Positions 8,637 to 18,504 are shown, numbered from the stretch's first letter. The stretch: 64,000 nt of DNA from Phaeobacter sp. J2-8 (GCF_022867865.1 NZ_JALIEC010000001.1:788501-852500), one strand, 5' to 3'. Made by a program: numbers and translations. Notes: generated by a model from the letters alone, not told the origin.

Positions 8637-9392
8637 CCCTCGAAATTCTGACGTCGGACCTTTTGGGACCTTTGCAGCACGGGTTTTTTACCCGTCGGGG
8701 GGGGCGCGTCTTCGGGGATATTTCGCGGGCTGAACTGTGGGTTGGGGTCGTCAGATCAATCGGAAATCGTGGCGATCAACCGGTCGCGTGTGGCCGCGGC
8801 GTTGCAGGTTGATCCATCAGAGTTGAACACGCTGCATCAGGTGCATTCTGCAACAGCGATCACGGTGACCGCGCCGATCAGTGGCGCGCCGCCCAAGGCC
8901 GATGCCCTGGTCACGGATCAACCGGGCATTGCCCTCGCGGTGCTGAGCGCCGATTGCCAGCCGGTGCTGTTTGCCGATGCCGACGCCGGGGTGATCGGGG
9001 CCGCCCATGCGGGATGGCGTGGCGCCATTGATGGCGTGCTGGAGGCGACGCTTGACGCGATGACGGCGCTGGGCGCAAACCGTGCCAAGACCTGCGCCGT
9101 CATTGGCCCGTCCATCTCGCAGCGCGCCTATGAGGTTGGGCCCGAATTCATCGAAGATTTCATTGCCGACGATCCTGACAACACCCGGTTCTTTGCGCAG
9201 GGCAACGGGGATCGGTATATGTTTGACCTGCCGTCCTTTGGTCTGTCGCGGTTGCGTCGCGCGGGCGTGGGACAGGCCGCATGGATCAATCATTGCACCT
9301 ATCACGACCCGGATCGGTTCTATTCCTATCGCCGGTCGGTGCATGCGGGCGAGGCCGATTATGGCCGCTTGATCTCTGCAATCCGGCTTTGA
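8633..9392 (+). CDS. pgeF: Peptidoglycan editing factor PgeF / multicopper polyphenol oxidase (YfiH family; frame broken by one extra G)
   Basis: A YfiH/DUF152 family protein. E. coli members remove mis-incorporated serine from peptidoglycan precursors, while other members act as purine nucleoside phosphorylases. The start at 8633 overlaps the previous stop as ATGA. The first frame gives [20 protein letters not shown]; a run of eight G at 8697-8704 then throws it out. With seven G the reading continues into GLNCGLGSSDQ and the downstream frame, which has the metal ligands in NTLHQVHSA, LSADCQPVLF and GAAHAGWRGAIDGV. The corrected protein is about 252 residues, normal for the family. Confidence 0.9.
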
Positions 9393-9522
9393 GGCGATTT
9401 TGCCGATAATTCGGCGGTGACGATAACGTGAAACCGCCAATCTGGGGGGAATAGGCGTGTTTGCATTGCCTGTTCATCATCACAGCACTAGGCTTCGTTC
9501 CTGAGCAGCAAGGGAGTGGCGT

Positions 9523-11241
9523 GTGCCCAAATCTAGAATTTCATGGATTATCGCAGTGGGACTTGCCCTGGCGGGTGGTGTTTCGGCTTCGGCGGCCACT
9601 TTGTCCGGATCATATTTGGCGGCGCGGCAGGCGGGGTATCATACCGATTTCCGGGCAGCGGCGAAGTATTACGAACTTGCATTGCAACACGATGGCGAAA
9701 ATCCCGGTTTGATCGAGGCCGCCGCCGCATCACGCCTCTCGCTGGGTGAGATCGGACGCGCGCGTGATCTGGCGCTGAAACTCGAACAGATAGGCCAGAG
9801 ATCGCAGCTTGCGCATATGGCGCTGATCGGGGGCCACGCAAAAGAAGGCCGTTATGGCGATATTGTTGCGATGGTGGATGCGGATCGCGGCATTGGGCCG
9901 CTGATCGACGGGCTGTTGGTGGCCTGGGCGAAACTGGGTGATGGTGACATGACCTCGGCCCTGGTCGAATTCGACCGGGTGTCCGGGCAAAAAGGCCTGA
10001 AGGGATTTGCGCTTTATCACAAGGCGCTTGCATTGGCCTCGGTCGGTGATTTCGAAGGGGCCTATGGTCTGATGACCGCTGACGGCGGCGGCGCGGCCCT
10101 GATGACCCGGCGCGGCATCGTCGCACGCGTGCAGGTCATGAGCCAGCTTGGCATGAACCAGGAGGCGGCGGCGTTGCTGGACAGCAGCTTCAACGCGCGG
10201 CTTGATCCCGGCCTGCGCGCGCTGCGCGACATGCTTGCTTCGGATACGGTTGTGCCCTTCACCACTGTGGCTGGCCCGCGCGATGGTATGGCAGAGGTGT
10301 TTTACACCATTGCCGGCGCGCTGGATGGCGAGGCGGGCGATGATTACACCCTGCTTTACGCACGAATCGCGCAATATTTGCGCCCCGATCACGTTGATTC
10401 GATCCTGTTGGCGGCGCAGTTGCTGGAAGATATGCAGCGTTACGAACTGGCGGTCGAAACCTATGCCATGGTGCCCGCAGACGACCCAGCATATCATGCC
10501 TCGGTTCTGGGGCAGGCGGATGCCCATCGCGCTTCGGGACAGATCGGTGCGGCGATTGCCGCGCTTGAGACTCTGGCCGAAACCCATGGCGAATTGCCAA
10601 TTGTGCATGTGTCGCTGGGCGATCTTTACCGGGGGGAGGGGGATTATGCCTCTGCCGTGACCGCATATGATCGCGCCGTGGCGCTGTATGACACCCCGGA
10701 AAAGGCCCAGTGGTTCGTGTTCTTTGCCCGTGGCATCACCAATGAGCGGCTGGATCAATGGTCCGCTGCCGAGGCCGATTTCCGCAAGGCGCTGGAGCTG
10801 AGCCCGGATCAGCCGCAGGTGTTGAATTACCTTGGGTATTCGTTGGTGGAACAACGCCAGAAACTGGACGAAGCGCTGGAAATGATCGAACGCGCCGTCG
10901 ATGCGCGGCCCAATTCCGGCTATATCGTCGATAGTCTGGGCTGGGTGCTGTACCGGCTGGGGCGCTACGACGAAGCGGTGATGCATATGGAACGCGCGGC
11001 AGAGCTGATGCCGGTTGATCCCGTGGTCAATGACCATTTGGGGGATGTGTATTGGGCCGTGGGTCGCGCGCTTGAGGCGCGGTTCCAATGGCATCGCGCG
11101 CTGAGCTTTGTGGATCTGGAAGATCCAAACAACGAGGCCGATCCAGAGCGTATTCGCCGCAAGCTGGACGTCGGCCTTGATGCCGTCCTGACGGAAGAGG
11201 GCGCGCCGCCCCTGCGGGTGGTGGAGAATGGCGCAGACTAA
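9523..11241 (+). CDS. Secreted or membrane-anchored tetratricopeptide repeat protein
   Basis: A 572-residue protein starting at a GTG with AAGGGAG upstream. Residues 1-25 form a signal sequence or anchor (ISWIIAVGLALAGGVSASA). TPR units are clearest in the C-terminal half, for example LELSPDQPQVLNYLGYSLVE and IVDSLGWVLYRLGRYDEAVM, spaced by about 34 residues. TPR arrays mediate protein contacts, and exported ones in alphaproteobacteria often assist outer-membrane or envelope assembly. No specific function can be assigned. Its last 14 bp overlap ispE. Confidence 0.85.
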   Translation: MPKSRISWIIAVGLALAGGVSASAATLSGSYLAARQAGYHTDFRAAAKYYELALQHDGENPGLIEAAAASRLSLGEIGRARDLALKLEQIGQRSQLAHMALIGGHAKEGRYGDIVAMVDADRGIGPLIDGLLVAWAKLGDGDMTSALVEFDRVSGQKGLKGFALYHKALALASVGDFEGAYGLMTADGGGAALMTRRGIVARVQVMSQLGMNQEAAALLDSSFNARLDPGLRALRDMLASDTVVPFTTVAGPRDGMAEVFYTIAGALDGEAGDDYTLLYARIAQYLRPDHVDSILLAAQLLEDMQRYELAVETYAMVPADDPAYHASVLGQADAHRASGQIGAAIAALETLAETHGELPIVHVSLGDLYRGEGDYASAVTAYDRAVALYDTPEKAQWFVFFARGITNERLDQWSAAEADFRKALELSPDQPQVLNYLGYSLVEQRQKLDEALEMIERAVDARPNSGYIVDSLGWVLYRLGRYDEAVMHMERAAELMPVDPVVNDHLGDVYWAVGRALEARFQWHRALSFVDLEDPNNEADPERIRRKLDVGLDAVLTEEGAPPLRVVENGAD

Positions 11242-12034
11242 GGTTTTTGCCCCGGCCAAGATCAATCTGACCCTGCATGTCACGGGGCGGCGGTCGGATG
11301 GCTATCACCTGTTGGATTCGCTGGTGATGTTCGCAGAGGTGGGCGATGTGGTACGTGTTGCCCCGGCCGCTGAAATGTCGTTGCGGGTGACCGGGCCGAT
11401 GGCAACGGGTGTGCCAGAGAATTCGGGCAATCTTTGTTGGCGCGCGGCAGAGGCCTTTGGCGAACCGGTCGCAATCGAGTTGGAAAAACACCTGCCCGCT
11501 GCCGCCGGAATCGGCGGTGGATCATCCGACGCGGCAGCGGTGTTGCGTGCGATGGAGCGGCTGTTTGGTCGGGCTTTCCACGGCGATCCCTTGGCGCTGG
11601 GCGCGGATGTGCCGGTGTGTCTTTTGGCGCGGGCGGCGCGGATGTCCGGCATTGGCGAAATTGTTCAACCTGTCCGCTGCGATGCGGTGCAGGCGGTGTT
11701 GGTTAACCCGCGCGTTGCGGTATCGACGCCAGAGATCTTTCGCCGTCTGACAACCAGAGACAACCCGCCGATGGAGCCAGACCTCGCGACCATGGATCTG
11801 CCGTGGTTGAAACAACAGCGCAACGACTTGCAACCACCTGCGCAGGCCTTGCAGCCAGTGATTGGCGAGGTTCTGGCGGCATTGCGTGATGTCGGCGCGG
11901 GATTGGCGCGGATGTCCGGGTCTGGCGCAACCTGTTTCGGGGCGTTCGAAACACGGGCAGAGGCCGAGACCGCGGCACAGCGGCTGGCAGCATTACACCC
12001 CGGCTGGTGGGTGGCCGCGACGAAACTGGCGTGA
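11228..12034 (+). CDS. ispE: 4-diphosphocytidyl-2-C-methyl-D-erythritol kinase
   Basis: GHMP kinase of the MEP (non-mevalonate) isoprenoid pathway, phosphorylating the 2-hydroxyl of CDP-methylerythritol. Family motifs are FAPAKINLTLHVTGRRSDGY at the N-terminus, the ATP-binding glycine loop LPAAAGIGGGSSDAAAVL near residue 90, and the C-terminal ARMSGSGATCFGAF. Its length of 268 is slightly short but complete. It overlaps the TPR gene and converges with the polyprenyl diphosphate synthase gene, so both genes flanking 12.0-12.1 kb belong to isoprenoid synthesis. Confidence 0.95.
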   Translation: MAQTKVFAPAKINLTLHVTGRRSDGYHLLDSLVMFAEVGDVVRVAPAAEMSLRVTGPMATGVPENSGNLCWRAAEAFGEPVAIELEKHLPAAAGIGGGSSDAAAVLRAMERLFGRAFHGDPLALGADVPVCLLARAARMSGIGEIVQPVRCDAVQAVLVNPRVAVSTPEIFRRLTTRDNPPMEPDLATMDLPWLKQQRNDLQPPAQALQPVIGEVLAALRDVGAGLARMSGSGATCFGAFETRAEAETAAQRLAALHPGWWVAATKLA

Positions 12035-12093
12035 CGCGCCAAAGGGTTCGGGAACACGCCTGCCAATTCCGCTGACTGAACTGGCCCGCGGCC

Positions 12094-13092
12094 TCAGGTC
12101 ACCCGTGCCACCACATAATTTGCCAAATCGTCCAGCATGCCGCGGATCGGGTGATCCGGCAGGCGGGTCAAGGCCGTGCGCGCCTTGTCTGCCCAGGCCA
12201 GAGCATCCTGCCGGGCCGCGTCCAGCGTGCCATGTTTGTTCAGCAGCGCCAAAGCCTGCTCCAGATCGCCTTCGCCTTGCTGGCCCTTTTCGATTGTGCG
12301 CTTCCAGAAGGCCCGTTCCTCTGCGTCGGCACAGGCCACCGCCTTGATCACCGGCAGGGTCAGCTTGCGTTCGCGGAAATCGTCGCCGATGTTCTTGCCC
12401 GTCGCCTCTGATCCCCAGTAATCCAACAGGTCATCTACCATCTGAAATGCGATCCCCAGCGCATCGCCATAGTCAAACAGCGCCTGCACTTCTTCTTCGG
12501 GCCGCCCGGCGATGACGCCGCCAACCTCGGTCGCGGCTGAAAACAGCGCCGCCGTCTTGCCGCGGATCACCTGAAGATACAGGTCTTCGTCAGTTGCAGA
12601 TTTCTGGGCCGCAGACAGTTGCAGGACCTCGCCCTCGGCAATCGTTGCCGCAGCGTTGGACAGGATGTCGAGTACGCGCAGATTGCCGGGTTCCACCATC
12701 ATTTGAAATGCCCGTGCGAACAAATAATCGCCAACCAGGACGCTGGATTTATTGTCCCACAGAAGGTTGGCGGTCGGCCGGCCCCGTCGTTGGGCGCTTT
12801 CGTCGACCACGTCATCATGCAGCAGCGTCGCGGTGTGAATGAATTCCACCGTTGCGGCCAGCTTCACATGATCCTCGCCGTCATAGCCGCACATCCGGGC
12901 GCAGGCCAAGGTCAGCATCGGGCGCAGCCGCTTGCCGCCTGCATCGACCAGATGCGCGGTCACTTCCGGGATGCGCGGCGCATGTTTTGACGCCATCCGC
13001 AGACGGATCAGATCGCCAACAGCCGCCAGATCCTCGGCCAGCGCTTCGGCCATCCGTTCATGGGGTTTTTGCATCGCGTTGTCCAAGCTCAT
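12094..13092 (-). CDS. ispB: Trans-polyprenyl diphosphate synthase (octa/decaprenyl, ubiquinone side chain)
   Basis: A 332-residue all-trans polyprenyl synthase that elongates FPP with IPP to make the ubiquinone tail, substrate for UbiA (encoded at 45-46 kb). The first aspartate-rich motif is LLHDDVVDESAQRRG, preceded by GGKRLRPMLTL, and the second is QMVDDLLDYWG, all complete. I take the ATG at 13092, preceded by AGGAG; a GTG one codon earlier is possible. The exact chain length (C40 or C50) cannot be read directly; Rhodobacterales usually make ubiquinone-10. Confidence 0.92.
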   Translation of the reverse strand: MSLDNAMQKPHERMAEALAEDLAAVGDLIRLRMASKHAPRIPEVTAHLVDAGGKRLRPMLTLACARMCGYDGEDHVKLAATVEFIHTATLLHDDVVDESAQRRGRPTANLLWDNKSSVLVGDYLFARAFQMMVEPGNLRVLDILSNAAATIAEGEVLQLSAAQKSATDEDLYLQVIRGKTAALFSAATEVGGVIAGRPEEEVQALFDYGDALGIAFQMVDDLLDYWGSEATGKNIGDDFRERKLTLPVIKAVACADAEERAFWKRTIEKGQQGEGDLEQALALLNKHGTLDAARQDALAWADKARTALTRLPDHPIRGMLDDLANYVVARVT

Positions 13093-13147
13093 CACACTCC
13101 TGTCACAAGGCTCGACTTTACCGTCACCTTGGCCTTACATCCCCAGC

Positions 13148-13363
13148 ATGGAAGAGCTGCTGCGTACCAACGATATCACCGTCATCGCCTATGCCACCGC
13201 CCTGTTGCAGGACGAGGGTATAGAATGGTTTGAATTAGACGTAAATATGAGCGTGCTGGAAGGGTCAATCGGCATCCTGCCCCGGCGGCTTATGGTGCGG
13301 CGCGACGCATTGGCGCGGGCCCGGGTGTTGATGCATGAACACGACATTCGGCTGGATGGATAA
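13148..13363 (+). CDS. DUF2007-like small protein
   Basis: A 71-residue protein starting MEELLRTNDITVIAYATALLQ, matching the DUF2007 pattern (residue changes at LL-x-TND, an AxALLxxxGI core, and a conserved LPRRLMVRRDAL strand). Small stand-alone members are called putative signal-transducing proteins, without a proven role. It is divergent from the polyprenyl synthase gene (55 bp between starts) and overlaps the next gene, a methyltransferase, by 29 bp, which suggests co-transcription with it. Confidence 0.8.
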   Translation: MEELLRTNDITVIAYATALLQDEGIEWFELDVNMSVLEGSIGILPRRLMVRRDALARARVLMHEHDIRLDG

Positions 13364-14134
13364 AACCAGCGACAATGCCTTTTTGGGCGGTCGGCTGCAA
13401 ATTCTGCAACCCCGTTCCGGCTATCGTGCGGGAATCGACCCTGTTCTGCTGGCGGCGTCGGTTCCGGCAAAAGCCGGGCAATCGGTGCTGGAACTTGGCT
13501 GTGGGGTCGGCACGGCGCTGCTGTGTCTGGCGGCGCGCGTGCCGGATCTGTCGTTGACGGCGGTGGAGCTACAGCCGGAATATGCCGCTTTGGCGCGGGA
13601 AAACGCGGCGCGCAATCAGGTTGCGATCGCGGTGACCTGTGCGGATCTGGATGACCTTCCGGCGCCGATCAAGGGGCGATCTTTCGACCATGTCATTGCC
13701 AATCCACCATTTTTTCTGCGCGGGCCTGCGACCGGCGGCGGCGATCCTGCCCAGGAAACCGGGCGTGAGACCGGACGGGGGAGGGGCTGGCGCTGTTGCG
13801 ATGGGTCGAAGTGGCGGCAAAACGTCTGGCGCCCGGTGGTTGCGCGACATTCATTCAGCGGGCCGAACGTCTGCCGGATCTGATAAGCGCCTGCGAGGGG
13901 CGGCTTGGTTCGTTGGAAGTGCTGCCGCTTGCGCCGCGTGCGGGGCGTGCCGCGCGGCTTGTGCTGTTGCGGGGGCGGAAGTCCGGGCGCGCGGCCTTTC
14001 GCCTTCATGCGCCGCTGGTTTTGCATCAGGGCGCCGCACATATCCGGGATGGCGATGATTACTGTGAACTGATCTCGGATGTGCTGCGAAATGGGGCGGC
14101 TTTACCCTTTGGCGGCTCAGGCTCAGGGCCGTAA
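13335..14134 (+). CDS. TrmN6-like tRNA1(Val) N6-adenine methyltransferase (frame broken by one missing base)
   Basis: A class I methyltransferase of the TrmN6/YfiC family. The SAM site VLELGCGVGTALLCLAARVP and the adenine-methylation motif ANPPFF (NPPF) are clear. After GDPAQETGRETGR the first frame breaks up; the next frame gives EGLALLRWVEVAAKRLAPGG and a normal C-terminus ending at 14134. One G appears to be missing from the G run at 13777-13781. The corrected protein has about 266 residues. YfiC of E. coli methylates A37 of tRNA1(Val); the substrate here is inferred from similarity only. Confidence 0.85.
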
Positions 14135-14225
14135 GCGGGGATTTACCGTTTTTCGCGCTTGCAGCGTGACAGAATTGTAAAAGTGTGGTGCACTGCATTT
14201 GCACATGTACCAAAAGGAGAGCCTC

Positions 14226-14399
14226 ATGAGCCTGAGTTCGCACCTGCAGGAACTGAAGAAGAAACACCAAGTACTTTCGGAACAAGTGGAACAGGTGCAG
14301 CGCGCACCGGGCACGGATGACCTGCATATCGCGGACCTGAAAAAACAGAAGATGCGACTGAAAGAAGAGATTGTGCGACTCTCGGAAGAAACGGTCTAG
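14226..14399 (+). CDS. DUF465 (YdcH family) small coiled-coil protein
   Basis: A 57-residue protein, MSLSSHLQELKKKHQVLSEQ, with heptad-like charged repeats and the closing LKKQKMRLKEEIVRL that marks DUF465. The start at 14226 has AAAGGAG upstream. The family is widespread in proteobacteria with no defined function. It is followed about 120 bp later by a strong terminator and has its own upstream space, so it is probably monocistronic. Confidence 0.85.
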   Translation: MSLSSHLQELKKKHQVLSEQVEQVQRAPGTDDLHIADLKKQKMRLKEEIVRLSEETV

Positions 14400-14522
14400 C
14401 CCTTCTGTCCCGGCGGCGCGGGATGACGTGCCGCCAATTTTGGGTCCTCGGCGCGATTTGGCGAAACGGATGTTTCAATTCGGATCTTTCGACGTCGCGC
14501 CCTATCATAGAATATCAATCCT

Positions 14523-14545
14523 GGGGCGGTTTTCCGCCCCTTTTT
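14523..14545 (+). terminator. Rho-independent terminator after the DUF465 gene
   Basis: A perfect 7-bp stem (GGGGCGG and CCGCCCC) with a TTTT loop is followed by five T. It lies 124 bp after the DUF465 stop, leaving an unexplained 3' UTR at 14400-14522 that could also be a small RNA ending at this terminator. No gene is seen elsewhere in 14400-14727. Confidence 0.85.
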
Positions 14546-14650
14546 GCGGCCTTGACCCAGTGATGCGGTAGGCCACCTGGACCGCAGGTTCACGCGACGC
14601 GGTTTCCAGTCGCGGAAAGCCCAGCAAGAAAAATCAGTAAAAAATGCCGT

Positions 14651-14682
14651 AAAAAAAGGGCCAGCCAAGATGGCCAGCCCTT
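14651..14682 (-). terminator. Terminator of phaB
   Basis: On the minus strand GGGC and GCCA pair with TGGC and GCCC around a symmetric 2x2 internal loop, followed by seven T. It lies 46 bp after the phaB stop. Confidence 0.75.
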
Positions 14683-14727
14683 GATTGTCTCGTCGTGCCG
14701 CGGCCGAAGCATCAGCACCCTGCGGCG

Positions 14728-15450
14728 TTAGCCAAAGAATTGCGCGCCATTGGCGGAAATGGTCGAGCCGTTGATGAAGCCCGAATCTTCGGAGGCAAGG
14801 AAAGCCACGCAGCGGGCAATTTCTTCGGGCTCGCCCAGACGACCGGCCGGGATCTGGCCGATAATCGCTTCGCGCACTTTTTCTGGCACCGCCATGACCA
14901 TTTCGGTGGCGATATAGCCGGGGCAGATGGCGTTGGCGGTGATGCCGGCGCGGGCGCCTTCCTGGGCCAGAGACCGGACAATGCCGATGTCGCCAGCTTT
15001 GGTTGCGGCATAATTGACCTGGGCGAATTGACCCTTTTGACCATTGATCGAAGAAATCACGATCACGCGGCCAAATTTACGCTCGCGCATGCCGGGCCAG
15101 ATCGGGTGAACGGTGTTGAACACCCCGGTCAGGTTGGTGTCGATCACCTGTTGCCATTGCTCCGGCGTCATTTTGTGGAACGGTGCATCGCGGGTGATAC
15201 CGGCGTTGGCGACCACGGTGTCGATCGGACCAATGTCGGATTCGACCTGGGCGATGCCGGCCTTGCTGTCTTCATAGCTGGCGACGTTCCATTTGTAGGT
15301 CTTGATGCCAGTTTCCGCAGTAAAGGCCGCAGCGGCCTCATCATTGCCGGCATAGGTGGCGGCAACTTCGTAGCCCTCGGCCTTCAACGCCTTTGAAATT
15401 GATGCGCCAATGCCGCGCGATCCCCCAGTGACGAGTGCAACTCTTGCCAT
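14728..15450 (-). CDS. phaB: Acetoacetyl-CoA reductase (NADPH)
   Basis: Short-chain dehydrogenase reducing acetoacetyl-CoA to (R)-3-hydroxybutyryl-CoA for polyhydroxybutyrate synthesis. It has 240 residues from the ATG at 15450 (MARVALVTGGSRGIG, the nucleotide-binding TGxxxGIG), NAGITRD, the catalytic serine in VISSINGQKGQFAQ, and YAATKAG with the catalytic tyrosine and lysine. The substrate-specific ending EEIARCVAFLASEDSGFI matches PhaB rather than FabG. It lies downstream of phaA on the same strand but behind a strong terminator. Confidence 0.93.
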   Translation of the reverse strand: MARVALVTGGSRGIGASISKALKAEGYEVAATYAGNDEAAAAFTAETGIKTYKWNVASYEDSKAGIAQVESDIGPIDTVVANAGITRDAPFHKMTPEQWQQVIDTNLTGVFNTVHPIWPGMRERKFGRVIVISSINGQKGQFAQVNYAATKAGDIGIVRSLAQEGARAGITANAICPGYIATEMVMAVPEKVREAIIGQIPAGRLGEPEEIARCVAFLASEDSGFINGSTISANGAQFFG

Positions 15451-15574
15451 GATCTTCCTCCAGTCTAGCAATGTATTCGGTAATCCTGTTACCGGTTTGA
15501 TCGTGATTGCGCAACTTTATTGCGCTTAATTGCGGGCCATTCGTCAAATTCTGTCGCTGGCCGCCAAAATGTTC

Positions 15575-15600
15575 AAAAAAGGGGCGCAATTATGCGCCCC
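15575..15600 (-). terminator. Terminator between phaA and phaB
   Basis: Read on the minus strand it is GGGGCGC, a six-base loop, GCGCCCC and six T: a textbook intrinsic terminator 22 bp after the phaA stop. It implies that phaB has its own promoter in 15451-15574, or that read-through is regulated. Confidence 0.9.
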
Positions 15601-15621
15601 TGGTATGGCTTTTGCCGACGC

Positions 15622-16796
15622 TTATGGCCGCTCCACACAGAGCGCCACGCCCATGCCGCCGCCGATGCACAGCGTGGCCAGACCTTTTTTCGCGCCGCGC
15701 CGCTGCATTTCAAACAGCAGGGTGTTCAAAACCCGCGCCCCGGAGGCCCCGATCGGGTGGCCGATCGCGATTGCGCCGCCGTTGACGTTGACGATGGCCG
15801 GATCCCAGCCCATGTCCTTGTTCACGGCACAGGCCTGAGCGGCAAAGGCTTCGTTGGCTTCGACCAGATCAAGATCGTCAACCGACCAGCCGGCTTTGTC
15901 CAAAGCTTTGCGCGAGGCATAGATCGGGCCGACACCCATGATCGACGGGTCCAGACCGGCAGTGGCATAAGAGGCGATGCGCGCCAGTGGTTCGATACCG
16001 CGTTTTTCGGCTTCGTCCGCGCTCATCAACAGGGCGCCGGCGGCACCGTCGTTGAGACCGGAGGCATTGGCCGCTGTGACCGAACCATCGCGGGTAAAGG
16101 CCGGGCGCAGTTTCTGCATGGCTTCGATAGTGGCACCGTGACGGATGTATTCGTCATTTTCGACCACAATGTCGCCTTTGCGGGTCTTGACGGTGAAGGG
16201 CACGATTTCGTCGGCGAATTTGCCCGCCTTCTGTGCCGCTTCGGCCTTGTTTTGCGACGCAACGGCGAATTCATCCTGCTGCTCACGGCTGATCTGCCAT
16301 TTTTCAGCAACGTTTTCAGCAGTTTGGCCCATGTGGTAGCCTTTGAAAGCATCCCAGAGACCATCGCGAATCATGGAATCGATATACTGCATGTCGCCCA
16401 TTTTCTGGCCCTGACGCAAATTTGCGACATGGGGGGACATCGACATGTTTTCCTGTCCGCCAGCGGCAACAATTGCAGCATCGCCAAGCTGAATGTGCTG
16501 GGCGGCCAGCGCAATGGCGCGCAGTCCCGAACCACAAACCTGGTTGATGCTCCAGGCCGCCGATCGATTGGCAGGCCGGCATTGATATGTGCCTGGCGTG
16601 CGGGGTTTTGGCCCTGGCCCGCTGTCAGAACCTGACCCAGAATCGTTTCACTGACATCGGCTTTGTCGATACCGGCACGTTCAACCAATGCTTGTAACAT
16701 AGTTGCGCCAAGATCATGCGCGGGGGTATTCGCAAAAGAGCCGAGAAAGGACCCAACAGGGGTCCGCGCAGCCGAGGCGATAACGACATTGGTCAT
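15622..16796 (-). CDS. phaA: Acetyl-CoA acetyltransferase (beta-ketothiolase; frame broken by one missing base)
   Basis: Condenses two acetyl-CoA to acetoacetyl-CoA, the first PHB step. The N-terminal frame runs from the ATG at 16796 ([20 protein letters not shown]) to GLPIDR. The frame then shifts at 16552-16564 and the correct one resumes as [20 protein letters not shown], which contains the nucleophilic cysteine. The remainder is complete, with [19 protein letters not shown] (catalytic histidine) and CIGGGMGVA (second cysteine). The corrected length is about 391, normal. GAAGGAAG lies upstream of the start. Most likely a sequence error. Confidence 0.93.
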
Positions 16797-16978
16797 GGTT
16801 TCTTCCTTCACCAGTTTTGGCGCAGGATCATATCAGGCCATATGAAAAGAGCCCTGACATCCCCCGCCGCTCGGATAAATTCCATAACGTAAAGGCTGAT
16901 TTGCGGCAACAGGCGGATGCTCAGGATTGTGAGGAAACAGCCCCCTGCAACACCTAAGCCTGTAAATGCCGCAGATCA

Positions 16979-17809
16979 TCAGGCGCTGGCCTTTTGCTGG
17001 CGTTCCTCCCGCCAGGGGGGGGTCACAGTGGGGGCGCCAAAGAAATACCCCTGAAGACAATCCACGCCCATACTGGTCAGGACCTCGACATCCTCTGCCT
17101 TTTCGACGTTTTCGGCCACGGTGAACATGTCGAATTGCTGGGCAATGGACAGGATGGCCTTTGCCAGGACCTGATTGTCGGGATCGGCATGAATATTGCG
17201 GATGAACTGGCCGTCGATCTTCAGAATGTCGAACTGAAATTGTTTGAAGTGCCGCAATGCGGTGAACCCGGCGCCAAAATCATCCAGGGCAAAGGCGATT
17301 CCCTTTTTCTGCAGGTCCGACATGAAGCCAATCACGATTTCCGGCACCATCATCGCCGAGCTTTCGGTGATTTCCAGAATAAGCCGCTCGCCCACCGTGG
17401 GATCGGCACGCAGCCCGTGATCCAGCGTGCGCATCCAGCGGCGATATCCGATCGACCGCGCCGACATATTGATCGCCAGCCGCAGGGACGGGGTGCGCGA
17501 CAGTTCCAGCAACCCCTTTTCCAATGCCAGACAATCAATCATCCGGCCAATTTCGGTTTCCTCGATGGCGGAAATGAATTCCCGTGCGGGGATCACCCGC
17601 CCGGTTTCGTCCAGAACGCGGATCAACCCCTCGTAAAATGCCATACGGTCCGGGCGGCGGGCCTGAACCACCGGTTGAAAGGCCAACATGACCTGTTTGT
17701 GCTTTACAGCCGCTTCTACCATGTCGAGAACATTCTGATCGCGCAGCATCAAAGCTTCGGCGAGAACGTTTTTCTTTTGCGCCTTATTCTGCGGCGGCCT
17801 TTGCGCCAT
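16979..17809 (-). CDS. EAL-domain cyclic-di-GMP phosphodiesterase
   Basis: A stand-alone EAL domain of 276 residues with no sensor domain. The expected catalytic set is visible: YEGLIR in place of EALIR, the asparagine in LAINMSARS, the glutamate in LEITESS, DDFGAG, the lysine in DILKIDGQFI, the glutamate in TVAENVEK and the glutamine in LQGYFFG. It should therefore be able to hydrolyse c-di-GMP. The EGL variant occurs in active enzymes. No GGDEF gene is close by. The N-terminal 30 residues are basic and probably disordered. Confidence 0.9.
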   Translation of the reverse strand: MAQRPPQNKAQKKNVLAEALMLRDQNVLDMVEAAVKHKQVMLAFQPVVQARRPDRMAFYEGLIRVLDETGRVIPAREFISAIEETEIGRMIDCLALEKGLLELSRTPSLRLAINMSARSIGYRRWMRTLDHGLRADPTVGERLILEITESSAMMVPEIVIGFMSDLQKKGIAFALDDFGAGFTALRHFKQFQFDILKIDGQFIRNIHADPDNQVLAKAILSIAQQFDMFTVAENVEKAEDVEVLTSMGVDCLQGYFFGAPTVTPPWREERQQKASA

Positions 17810-17910
17810 CTTTCAACCCTCCGTTGCGGACCGGGGCAAATGTGCGCGACAAGGTCTAAACATGTGTTTAAAATCTGGCGGAATTCGTGAAATAGAAAGG
17901 CGGGCTGACG

Positions 17911-18504
17911 ATGGATGGCAAGCGCTGTGATTGGGTCGGGACCGCGCCGATATATCTGGACTATCACGACACCGAATGGGGCGTGCCGGAATGGGACGCG
18001 CGTGCACTGTGGGAAAAGTTGATCCTTGATGGATTTCAGGCCGGGTTAAGCTGGATCACCATCCTGAAAAAGCGCGACGCCTTTCGCGAGGCCTTTGCCG
18101 GGTTCGACCCAGAGGTGATTGCCAGTTGGGGAGAGGCGGATGTGACCCGATTGCTGGTCAATCCGGGGATTGTGCGTCACCGGGGCAAGATCGAAGCAAC
18201 CATTGGCAATGCCCGTGCCTATTGTGAGTTGAACGAAGGATTTGACAGTTTCCTGTGGCGATATGTCGATGGTGCGCCGCTGCAAAATAGATATGTATCA
18301 CAGGCCGATGTGCCACCTTCGACGCCGCTTTCGACCCGGGTGTCGCGGGATCTCAAAAAAGCCGGGTTCCGGTTCTGCGGCCCGACAATTGTGTACGCTT
18401 TTATGGAAGCCTGCGGTCTGGTGAATGATCACCTGGTGGATTGTCCGCGCCACGACGCATGTGCCACACTGGCATCGCGGCAGAATCCTGATCCTTCGTG
18501 TTGA
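17911..18504 (+). CDS. tag: DNA-3-methyladenine glycosylase I
   Basis: Base-excision repair enzyme removing 3-methyladenine. The zinc-ligand set characteristic of Tag is present: the cysteine in MDGKRCDW, the histidine in YHDTEWGVP, and the C-terminal histidine and cysteine in VNDHLVDCPRH. The active-site region is DGFQAGLSWITILKKR, with an alanine-glycine step as in Tag. It has 197 residues, the usual length. Its final codons overlap the -35 box of the rpsD promoter. Confidence 0.94.
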   Translation: MDGKRCDWVGTAPIYLDYHDTEWGVPEWDARALWEKLILDGFQAGLSWITILKKRDAFREAFAGFDPEVIASWGEADVTRLLVNPGIVRHRGKIEATIGNARAYCELNEGFDSFLWRYVDGAPLQNRYVSQADVPPSTPLSTRVSRDLKKAGFRFCGPTIVYAFMEACGLVNDHLVDCPRHDACATLASRQNPDPSC

